Part shown: positions 17,123 to 24,553 of the stretch, piece by piece | Layout: each line of letters begins with the position of its first letter | Numbering within the stretch: the first letter of the stretch is position 1 | Source: an uncultured Pseudomonadota bacterium | GTDB lineage: Bacteria > Myxococcota_A > UBA796 > GCA-2862545 | Reading direction: 5' to 3' | Length of the DNA stretch: 64,000 nt | Assembly (NCBI GenBank): GCA_913061235.1 | Contig: CAJXTB010000009.1 | Coordinates: 124,001-188,000 of the forward strand | The notes under the pieces: model-generated | What the model was told of the DNA's origin: nothing | Seen by the model: the letters and a program-made list of their open reading frames with translations, nothing else | Databases searched by the model: none | Made by a program: the position numbers and the translations under genes

Positions 17123-19423
17123 ATGCGCACTCTCCCTGTCCTGCTCCTGCTCACGGCCTGTTCGTCCGGTAGCCTCATCACCGAACCGTTCACGATCGAG
17201 GTCGACCGCTCCACTGGCGCGCTGTCCATCGAGCACAACGACCTCGGACCACTGCTCACCAACCTCACGGTCAGCGTGGGTACCGGTAGCGCCGACATCC
17301 AATCGAGCTTCGGCTCCTTCCGCTTCGACAACATCTCACTGGACGTGGTCACCGCAACACAAGCCACCTTCCGCAACTCGCGTCTGGCAACCCAGCTCAT
17401 CACGCTGCAAGATGACGACGGAAACGACCTCGCGGACATTGTGCTCGAAGTGGTGCCGATCGGGCCTACCACCGCACTCACCATCGGCATCACACCAACC
17501 AGTCCCGGCAACCGCGTCGTGGTGACCGCCGACTGCACGGATGATGACCACTTCTTGGGCCTGGGTAGCCACGCGCAAGATGTCGACCACGTGGGTGAGG
17601 CGTTCCCGCTGTTCGTCAGCGAACCTGGAGTCGGGAAGACCTTCGACGACGACAGCCCAGACGACTGGTTCATTCGCGGCACTCGCCATGCCTCGTCGTA
17701 CCCAGTGCCCTTCTTTGTACGCCCGCATGCCAATCACGGCGTCCTGTTGCAGACGCAGGGGCGGGTGGAGATGGACCTGTGCCACAGCGACGCCGACCGG
17801 TTCTCAGCGACAGTCTGGGACGATGGCCCTGCAGATATCGTGCTGTTTGCGGACCCAGATCCCGTTCGTATTCTCCAAGCACACGCCGCTTGGGTCGGCC
17901 GACCAGAACTTCCGCCCCCTTGGGCATTTGCTCCCTGGAATGACGCTATTCGCGGCTCCGACAACGTTCTTGGCGTGGCCCAGACGCTTCGTGATGCCGG
18001 CGCCGTCTCTTCAGTCATCTGGACGGAAGACTGGAAGGGAGGGCGCCTGACGGACAACGGCTACCGCGTGTCGGGGGAGTGGACCGTGGACCGGGAGCTG
18101 TACCCCGACCCCGAAGGCATTGCCCAGACCCTCAATGACCAAGGATTCCGCTGGTTCGGCTACTTTGCGCCCTACGTTCGGGAAGGGACTGTTGCCTGGG
18201 ACGAAGCCCTCGCCGCAGACGCTGTCACCGTCGATGCCGACGGCAACGTGCTCACCTTCAGTGGTCCGTCGTTCGAGACCGAAGCGTACCTAGACCTCAC
18301 AAGCGACGCCGGCCAGACCTTCGCACTCACCCGCATGCAGGCCGCCACCGACGTTGGGTTTGACGGGTGGATGGCCGACTTTGGCGAGTGGCTACCCATC
18401 GACGCGGTCCTTGGCGATGGGTCCACCGGACTCGCAGCACACAACCGCTACCCCGGCCAATGGCAAGCGATCAACGTGGAGGCTCTCGAAGACCAAGACG
18501 CAACCTTCTTCGCCCGAAGCGGCTTTGGCGGCGCTCAAGGGAACGCCCCCATCATCTGGGGAGGGGACCAGCGCACCGACTTCCAAGCAGACGACGGCTT
18601 GCCCACCGTGCTGTCCCTCGGACTTGGCGCAAGCGTCTCCGGCGTACCCGTCTTCACCCACGATGTTGCCGGCTACAACAGCGTTGGCAATCCGTCATCT
18701 ACCCAAGAACTGTGGTTCCGCTGGGCCTGGCTGGGCGCGTTTAGCCCAATCTTGCGCACACATCACGGCGCGTTTGCAGACGACAATCACCAGTTCGACA
18801 CAACGCCAGAGACTCTGGAACACTGGGTGCGCGTCACCCAAGAACACACCCGCCTATTCCCGTACCGCTACGCCATGGCCGCACGAGCGAGTAGCCAGGG
18901 AATCCCCATGATTCTGCCCATCGGTTTTCGCTATGACGCCGACGTTGCCCGCAATGATGCATGGCTTCTCGGAGACAGCCTGCTCATCGCGCCAATCACA
19001 CAAGAGGGTGCGACATCTCGCCAGGTCGACCTCCCGTCGGACGTTCAGTGGTTCGACTGGTGGACCGATGAACCCGTAAGTAGCGGTGTCTTTGGCGCCG
19101 AACCAGATCAAATTCCGGTATTCGCCGCAAGCGGAACCCTCATCCCGCTGTTGGTGAGCATTCCTGACAGCCTCGACAGCGGACTGCCACAAGGGGTCAC
19201 CGGACTCGATGATGTCGACGGCGAGCGTGAGGTTCGTATCTACGGCGACGGCGCTGAGTTCACTGAGGCCGATGGCACAACGTACACGCCGAGCGGGACC
19301 GCCACCGAGTCCGGCCAAGTGACCGAGCGTCTGAGCAACGGAACCCTCGAAGTCGGCGGAGTAACGCTGACCATCGAGGGCTTTGTCGAGCGGACCTACA
19401 CCGTCCGCGTCATCACAGACTAG
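17123..19423 (+). CDS. GH31 glycoside hydrolase lipoprotein, sulfoquinovosidase-like
   Basis: A 766-residue secreted glycosidase with a lipoprotein signal (lipobox LLTAC). The GH31 nucleophile segment GWMADFGEWLP places the catalytic Asp at about 419, and WGGDQ places the acid/base Asp at about 482. The MADFGE form and the segment WTEDWKGGRLTDNGYRV match the YihQ sulfoquinovosidase branch better than alpha-glucosidases. Against a true sulfoquinovosidase, the YihQ sulfonate-contact residues Gln and Trp appear to be Glu and Gly here, while the Arg is kept; substrate is therefore uncertain. The start at 17123 is preferred over 17105 because it begins the signal peptide directly. The 3' end overlaps the convergent gene through a shared CTAG. 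Confidence 0.87.
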   Translation: MRTLPVLLLLTACSSGSLITEPFTIEVDRSTGALSIEHNDLGPLLTNLTVSVGTGSADIQSSFGSFRFDNISLDVVTATQATFRNSRLATQLITLQDDDGNDLADIVLEVVPIGPTTALTIGITPTSPGNRVVVTADCTDDDHFLGLGSHAQDVDHVGEAFPLFVSEPGVGKTFDDDSPDDWFIRGTRHASSYPVPFFVRPHANHGVLLQTQGRVEMDLCHSDADRFSATVWDDGPADIVLFADPDPVRILQAHAAWVGRPELPPPWAFAPWNDAIRGSDNVLGVAQTLRDAGAVSSVIWTEDWKGGRLTDNGYRVSGEWTVDRELYPDPEGIAQTLNDQGFRWFGYFAPYVREGTVAWDEALAADAVTVDADGNVLTFSGPSFETEAYLDLTSDAGQTFALTRMQAATDVGFDGWMADFGEWLPIDAVLGDGSTGLAAHNRYPGQWQAINVEALEDQDATFFARSGFGGAQGNAPIIWGGDQRTDFQADDGLPTVLSLGLGASVSGVPVFTHDVAGYNSVGNPSSTQELWFRWAWLGAFSPILRTHHGAFADDNHQFDTTPETLEHWVRVTQEHTRLFPYRYAMAARASSQGIPMILPIGFRYDADVARNDAWLLGDSLLIAPITQEGATSRQVDLPSDVQWFDWWTDEPVSSGVFGAEPDQIPVFAASGTLIPLLVSIPDSLDSGLPQGVTGLDDVDGEREVRIYGDGAEFTEADGTTYTPSGTATESGQVTERLSNGTLEVGGVTLTIEGFVERTYTVRVITD

Positions 19424-20211
19424 TCGTTGTCGACGCTGATCAGCACCAAAGTATCTAGGCGCTCAAGGGTGACATCCCCGGTGAGCATGCTGCCATCACT
19501 GGTGAAGGTCCCCAGGTTCTCCCAGTCATAATCGTCATAGTTGAGCTGGTACAAAACGTAGTCGTCACCGGCAACACCGCTGAAGGTGTCGCGAATCTCA
19601 ACGGGAGCCGGGGTCTCCATCTCGGCCGACCATGGGTCTACGTACCAAATGGCCTCGATTGTGCCTTCCAGATCCACTGGCAGAGCCGTGTCGGTCGCCA
19701 CGCGGGCCACGCTGATCTCGGTGGGGTCATCTTCAAAAAGCAGCGTCACATCGCCGGCCGCGAGGCTGAAGAACAAGTCTGTACCGTACTCAACCGAAGC
19801 AAGAGTCGCTGGAATGGCCACAGGAGTGGTGGACGGAATCACCACGTCTAGGTCGACGAAGTCGCTGTCTGCGAGGTTGTACGGTACCGCTGGGTCAGCG
19901 AAGTCGAGGTCGCCGTGCGTCTCAAAGTGCAGGCTGTAGCGCTGTGCCAGAAGTCCAGGCATCAGGTAGGAGCCGTCCGCCTCTGTCTCGGCTGTGGTGC
20001 ACACCTGACGACACAGGTTGACGCGCACGCCTTCAAGACCGTTACCGTCGGCGTCCGTGACCGTTCCGCGTAGCTGGGTTCCTGGCGCTTCGGTGTCCCC
20101 TTCAGTGTCCTCACCGGTGTCCGGGTCCGTACCCATATCCGTGTCGCTATCTTCGGAATCTGTACAGCCGAACGCAAGAAGGGGCAGCAAGAAGAGGGCT
20201 GAAAGGCGCAT
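19420..20211 (-). CDS. Lipoprotein with carboxypeptidase-regulatory-like domain
   Basis: A 263-residue lipoprotein: signal peptide with lipobox LLAFGC, then an Asp/Thr/Glu-rich linker (about 17-45). Residues about 46-110 form a carboxypeptidase-regulatory-like beta sandwich (LRGTVTDADGNGLEGVRVNL ... DGSYLMPGL), a fold common in secreted proteins for binding or spacing. The C-terminal half is beta-rich and unassigned. The ATG at 20211 has a GGAGA ribosome binding site 6 bases upstream. Its stop codon shares the palindrome CTAG with the convergent GH31 gene. Function unknown; surface display is inferred. Confidence 0.8.
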   Translation of the reverse strand: MRLSALFLLPLLAFGCTDSEDSDTDMGTDPDTGEDTEGDTEAPGTQLRGTVTDADGNGLEGVRVNLCRQVCTTAETEADGSYLMPGLLAQRYSLHFETHGDLDFADPAVPYNLADSDFVDLDVVIPSTTPVAIPATLASVEYGTDLFFSLAAGDVTLLFEDDPTEISVARVATDTALPVDLEGTIEAIWYVDPWSAEMETPAPVEIRDTFSGVAGDDYVLYQLNYDDYDWENLGTFTSDGSMLTGDVTLERLDTLVLISVDND

Positions 20212-20256
20212 AGGTGTCTCCAATGAGGGCAACGATACCGGCCGTATGCCGCACTC

Positions 20257-20280
20257 GCCACTTCGGTAACGTCAAGTGGC
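20257..20280. promoter_or_regulatory. Inverted repeat between divergent lipoprotein and aat genes
   Basis: GCCACTT (20257-20263) and AAGTGGC (20274-20280) form a perfect 7-bp inverted repeat with a 10-base spacer in the 100-base divergent promoter region. It could be an operator or a chance palindrome. Confidence 0.3.
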
Positions 20281-20311
20281 AGTAAGCGGACATGACGGGT
20301 ACGCCACCTGT

Positions 20312-21025
20312 ATGCCCGTGTTCCGACTGCCGAATGGCCACGTCTTCCCACCTCCCCATATGGCAGATCCTTCCGGAATTGTCGCCGTGGGCGGTGACCT
20401 ACATCCAGACCGGGTTCTGTTGGCGTACCACTCAGGAATCTTCCCCTGGTACTCAGAGGGACAGCCGTTGCTGTGGTGGAGTCCAGACCCACGCATGGTC
20501 CTGCGTCCCTCCGAGCTCAAGGTTCAGCGGTCTTTGAAGAAGCGGGTCAAGCGAGGCGACTACCGGGTCACGTTTGATACCGCTTTCTCAGAGGTTCTCG
20601 ACGGATGCGCCGAGACACCGCGCCCCGATCAAGACGGCACCTGGCTCACAAAGCCGCTCAAGGCAGCATTCGTGGAGCTGCACCGACGCGGGATCGCCCA
20701 CTCAGTGGAGGCGTGGCAAGACGACACTTTGGTGGGCGGACTGTACGGCCTCGCAATTGGCCGTGTGTTCTGCGGTGAATCCATGTTCGCGCGCCGCTCG
20801 GATGCGTCAAAGGTCGCGTTCGTGCACTTGGTCCGACAGCTGGAGCGGTGGCAGTTCGCTCTCGTCGACTGCCAAGTCCACACGCCCCACTTGGAACGAT
20901 TCGGCGCCTATGAGACCCCAAGAGAGCTATTTTTGGACGAATTTCACCGCATCGCAGCAATGCCGGGCAGACCGGGGCCTTGGCAGTTCGACTCAGACTT
21001 CGATGCGCGAGTTGCACCCACCTAG
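20312..21025 (+). CDS. aat: Leucyl/phenylalanyl-tRNA--protein transferase
   Basis: A 237-residue Aat enzyme, which moves Leu or Phe from tRNA onto N-terminal Arg/Lys of proteins, creating N-degrons for ClpS/ClpAP in the cytoplasm. Family hallmarks are visible: FPPP near the N terminus, GGDL, GIFPWY, WWSPDPRMVL, and the GLYG...GRVFCGESMF and DCQ segments of the catalytic core. The start at ATG 20312 matches the usual Aat N terminus (MPVFRLPNGHVFPPP); an upstream in-frame GTG at 20276 would add 12 unlikely residues. The next gene starts about 95 bases later. Confidence 0.96.
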   Translation: MPVFRLPNGHVFPPPHMADPSGIVAVGGDLHPDRVLLAYHSGIFPWYSEGQPLLWWSPDPRMVLRPSELKVQRSLKKRVKRGDYRVTFDTAFSEVLDGCAETPRPDQDGTWLTKPLKAAFVELHRRGIAHSVEAWQDDTLVGGLYGLAIGRVFCGESMFARRSDASKVAFVHLVRQLERWQFALVDCQVHTPHLERFGAYETPRELFLDEFHRIAAMPGRPGPWQFDSDFDARVAPT

Positions 21026-21120
21026 CCCCGAAGACTCGTTTTTTCGGTATGGTCAAGCGACTCACAAGTAGGCAGAGCACACGTGATCCAGCAGCAAGCC
21101 GCCCCCCAGGAGACCTTCTG

Positions 21121-23343
21121 ATGGAGCCGGTAGACCTCAACAGATTTCTTGCCAGCGTTCGAAAGACGCGGTTCATCGACTACCTCGACCCGATTGGAAT
21201 GTCGGCAGAGGACGCGTTTGAGCAGCGGCTGAAGTGGGCAAACCGCAACGCTTCCGAAGCTGCGTACTCGGACGAAGCCGAGTTCCTACTCAAGCACGCC
21301 ACGGCGCTGCGCGAGCATGTAGAACGCGAAGCCGCCAATCCAGAAGAGTGGATCGACGCGGTCGAAGCAGGCATGGACGCCCCTCCTCCGGTCTGGGGTG
21401 GCGAGAACCGAATCACTCATATGTCCGACAGCGACACGGATGACGCCCCAACCGTGCACGTAGGACACCTGTCCGGCATCGACTTCATGGACAACTTTGT
21501 CCAAGACGATCTCCCGACGGTACACGTGGATGACATGGGCATGGACGGAGAAGACGCTCCGACCGTCCTGCGGCCCGCTCCCCGATTGACCGAAGACGGC
21601 GAGTACGAGTTCGGTGCCATCGATGCGCCCGTGCCGCCACTCGACGACGAGGACGATGGCGGGTCTGAAGAGGAAGATACGGACTTCCCAACCGTGCTCG
21701 GAGTCTCCCCAGGTCTCATTCCTGAAGACGAAGAAACAGAAGACCCCACTGTCTTTGTGGGACGCGACAGCATTGACGAAGTGCTCAATGCTGTCAACGC
21801 CGAAGAAGACGGCGAAGACCCCACCGTCTTCCTAGGTAGCGAACGCATCAACGAAGTGCTCGGTGAGCGCACAGCCGACGATCCTACAGTCGCCGGCAAG
21901 TTCGCAGAAATTGATGAAGAAGACTCCGAGAACGAACGCACCAGCATCACTCGGCTGGACGACTTGGCAGCAGCCGACGGCACTTCACGCCCTGCAAGCG
22001 ACCTAGGGGCACGCCTAGCGGAAGTCCGGGCGCGGCGTGCTGAGACCTCGCCAGAAGACGACAACACCGTCTTCAATGCGGCCAGCCCCGAGCACGATTC
22101 CCTGTTTCATTCGCCCACCGGAGCCGTAGAGCGCGAGTCGAGACCTGCCCGCGGTGGCATGACCATCATTCCGGAAGACGACTTCGAATCCGAAGCACTC
22201 GAAGAATTCGACCTTATGGTCCCGCCGATCCCTGGTTACGAAGCGGATATCGAGACGGCTGAAGCGCCCAAGCCAGGAGGACGCGGTGGTGCTGGTTCAG
22301 CCACTTTCCCGCCCATGGACGCGCTGCTCAAGGACAAGCCGGCCTCTACTCCCGCCCCCGTGCCATCGATTGACACGCCCGTCAACACCCCAGAAGCCAA
22401 GGTAGTTCCTACTCCTAAGGCCACTCCACCGGCGCCAAAGACACCACCAAAGACACAGGAAGAGAGCTCTGGTGGCGGAATGAGCATGGCCCTTGTTGGC
22501 GTGGCTCTGTTGGCCTTGGTCGGCGCTGTGGTCTGCGGCATTGCTGTTTGGCAAGGCGGGATGCTTACTGGAAATACCGGCGAAGACGTCGTTGTTGTCG
22601 CTCCAGAGCCGGCAGAACCTGAGCCGGCGCGCCGAGACACCGCCGCTCCACCGGTCCCCACCCCCGTCGCTACTGTGGCGGATGCTGACTCGGACGCAGA
22701 CTCGGACGCAGACACAGATGGAACAGACGGCCTAGCCGCCATCGACGCCGACTCAGAGGCTGACACAGACGCCGATTCGCAAGCCACTACGGTAGACGTT
22801 GCACCCGAGCCCGTCGCACCAGCGCCTGTACCTGTCGCACCAGCGCCTGTACCCGTCGCACCAGCGCCTGTACCCGTCGCACCAGCGCCTGTACCCGTCG
22901 CGCCAGCGCCTGTGCCCGTCGCACCGACCCCGGCCCCGGTACGCCCAGCTCCCGTCGCTAGTCCAAGTCCGCGTCCGGCTCCAGTGGTCACGACACGCAC
23001 ACCACCTGCCTCACAGCTTCGCTCTGGAACGCCTGCAGCTCAGTCGACAGAAGCTCCCGTCGCCAACGTGGTTGGTACGTGGCGCGGAGATGTTGGAAAC
23101 AGCACATCGGTGTTGTTGCGCATGCGGAGTCAGACCGACAGCAACGTCACCGCGAAGGTTGAGATCTACGACGGTACCGCCTGGACCGAAGCGAATCTCA
23201 ACGGGACGTACGACGCCAGCACCGGTGCTCTGGCCATGTCTGGCAGTGGCGTCACGGTCAACGGAACGGTCAACGGCAGTACGGCCGTGGGCTCGATTCG
23301 TTTCTCGGGTAAGAACGGCGGCTGGAAGCTTCGCAAGCTGTAG
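21121..23343 (+). CDS. Membrane protein with repeated acidic Thr-Val motifs and Pro-Val spacer
   Basis: A 740-residue protein with no known overall family. Residues 1-90 form a helical N-terminal domain. Residues about 107-320 are strongly acidic and contain eight motifs of the type acidic-x-(P/N)-T-V (for example DDAPTVHV, EDPTVFVG, EDPTVFLG). A single transmembrane helix lies at about 453-477. It is followed by Asp-Ser-Asp repeats, a Pro-Val-Ala spacer (five 7-residue repeats), and a C-terminal beta-rich domain of about 95 residues starting VVGTWRGDV. The long N-terminal part is probably cytoplasmic and the C-terminal domain periplasmic, joined by a Pro-rich rod as in TonB-like proteins. 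ATG 21121 has an AGGAGA ribosome binding site and is preferred to a start inside aat. Confidence 0.8.
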   Translation: MEPVDLNRFLASVRKTRFIDYLDPIGMSAEDAFEQRLKWANRNASEAAYSDEAEFLLKHATALREHVEREAANPEEWIDAVEAGMDAPPPVWGGENRITHMSDSDTDDAPTVHVGHLSGIDFMDNFVQDDLPTVHVDDMGMDGEDAPTVLRPAPRLTEDGEYEFGAIDAPVPPLDDEDDGGSEEEDTDFPTVLGVSPGLIPEDEETEDPTVFVGRDSIDEVLNAVNAEEDGEDPTVFLGSERINEVLGERTADDPTVAGKFAEIDEEDSENERTSITRLDDLAAADGTSRPASDLGARLAEVRARRAETSPEDDNTVFNAASPEHDSLFHSPTGAVERESRPARGGMTIIPEDDFESEALEEFDLMVPPIPGYEADIETAEAPKPGGRGGAGSATFPPMDALLKDKPASTPAPVPSIDTPVNTPEAKVVPTPKATPPAPKTPPKTQEESSGGGMSMALVGVALLALVGAVVCGIAVWQGGMLTGNTGEDVVVVAPEPAEPEPARRDTAAPPVPTPVATVADADSDADSDADTDGTDGLAAIDADSEADTDADSQATTVDVAPEPVAPAPVPVAPAPVPVAPAPVPVAPAPVPVAPAPVPVAPTPAPVRPAPVASPSPRPAPVVTTRTPPASQLRSGTPAAQSTEAPVANVVGTWRGDVGNSTSVLLRMRSQTDSNVTAKVEIYDGTAWTEANLNGTYDASTGALAMSGSGVTVNGTVNGSTAVGSIRFSGKNGGWKLRKL
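22822..22926 (+). repeat. 21-bp tandem repeat, five copies
   Basis: Five consecutive copies of a 21-bp unit, beginning at 22822, 22843, 22864, 22885 and 22906, encode APVPVAP repeats in the periplasmic spacer of the preceding membrane protein. The unit is a multiple of three, so copy-number change would keep the frame. Copies differ by only one or two bases. Confidence 0.9.
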
Positions 23344-23415
23344 GGCACACCAAGACCCGAGCCATTCGCAAGGGTCCGTTGGCGCTACAATGCAGCTAGT
23401 GAGCACCACATAGTG

Positions 23416-24480
23416 CTAGTCTTCGGCGACCAAGAACAGGTCGTCGAATTCATCAAAGTCCTGAGATGGCGGCTCCTCTTCAGGAACCACTTCCGGCTCG
23501 ACCACCTTCTTGACCCGACGCCGCTTCTTGGGCGCCTCAACGGTCTCGGGCGTTGACTCGCTCGAGAGCTCGTCCTGCCCATCTGCAGCGTCTGTGGCCG
23601 TGGCGTCGTCCGCTTGGTCCGGCTTGGTGTCGTCCTTGCGGCGACGGCCCTTGCGACGCCGTTCCCAGCTGTACGGATTGTCGCTCTCGGGAACCGGGAA
23701 CTCTCCGTCGGTCTCTGGATCCCAGGCGGCCTTGGCCTCGGCGATGGCCCGGTCCCAGCGTGCCAGCATGGGTGGAATCGCGAAAGAGATGAGCATGGAC
23801 TTCTTGCGGTCGGCCAACTTCTGAAGCTTGGCCTCAACGTCCAAGGCGTCGCGCGTGTACACACCCAAGGAGTGACCGTGCTTGTCACGGTGCATGAGCA
23901 GCACCGCATCGACATGTTCGAGCACTTCGGGAAGCGCCAAGGGCTGAAAGCGCGCCGGCGGACTGTCTCGTGTGGACATGCCGACCAACAGGAACAACGG
24001 CTCCAAGAGCGCTTCAATGTCTGTGTCTGACTTGATGACGCAGAAGCCGCGAATGCGCTCAACGCCAATTCCTGACTCCAAGAGCACCCGCAGGTTGTGC
24101 ACACCGGTGACGCGCTGGACCCAGCGAACGCCCACCACCGCTTCACGACCGCCAGCCCGGTAGCTGTCGTACAGCTCCACATGCTCGGCATCTTCTGGGA
24201 TGTCAGCCGGGTGCCCGTCTTCGACAAAGGCCAGGAATTCTTTGCGCGGGTACAAGCCGGCGACCACTGTGACCATGTCTAGGCCAGCGTGATCGACACC
24301 CCGAAGAGCGTCACGAGCCGAGTCATCTTCAAAAGCGGCGCCGCTGACAACGAGGCGATGAATCGGTTCGGGACCATCTTCCACGAACCAAGGCTCAATC
24401 CACCGCTCGCGACCACGGCACAAACGACCGGGTTTGGAAGGGTTAAACTCGTTGTTTGAAAAGCCGACTGCGCGAACCAT
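23416..24480 (-). CDS. Uncharacterised cytoplasmic protein with basic/acidic tail
   Basis: A 354-residue protein that I do not recognise. Residues 1-235 look like a compact alpha/beta globular domain with no signal peptide, containing segments such as VDHAGLDMVTVVAGLYPRKE and HVDAVLLMHRDKHGHSLGVY. The C-terminal 110 residues are disordered: basic clusters (RRRKGRRRK, PKKRRRVKK) alternate with acidic stretches and the chain ends FDDLFLVAED, a possible docking peptide. It is divergent from metG and convergent with the Thr-Val-motif membrane protein. The basic clusters suggest contact with nucleic acid or membrane, but this is inference. Confidence 0.75.
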   Translation of the reverse strand: MVRAVGFSNNEFNPSKPGRLCRGRERWIEPWFVEDGPEPIHRLVVSGAAFEDDSARDALRGVDHAGLDMVTVVAGLYPRKEFLAFVEDGHPADIPEDAEHVELYDSYRAGGREAVVGVRWVQRVTGVHNLRVLLESGIGVERIRGFCVIKSDTDIEALLEPLFLLVGMSTRDSPPARFQPLALPEVLEHVDAVLLMHRDKHGHSLGVYTRDALDVEAKLQKLADRKKSMLISFAIPPMLARWDRAIAEAKAAWDPETDGEFPVPESDNPYSWERRRKGRRRKDDTKPDQADDATATDAADGQDELSSESTPETVEAPKKRRRVKKVVEPEVVPEEEPPSQDFDEFDDLFLVAED

Positions 24481-24553
24481 GAGGCGCTCCTAGAGCGGTT
24501 GACGGGCGAGTCCGTGAGGGGCTGGATACGGGTGCGCCCCAACGGGAGGCCCT

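Noticed and set aside
20980-21120. Upstream extension of the Thr-Val-motif protein into aat
   Set aside because: It would overlap aat, adds a Cys/Arg-rich stretch and lacks a ribosome binding site, whereas ATG 21121 has a good one.
22822-22926. 21-bp tandem repeats considered as CRISPR or iteron
   Set aside because: No spacers, in frame in a long coding sequence and explained by the Pro-Val rod.
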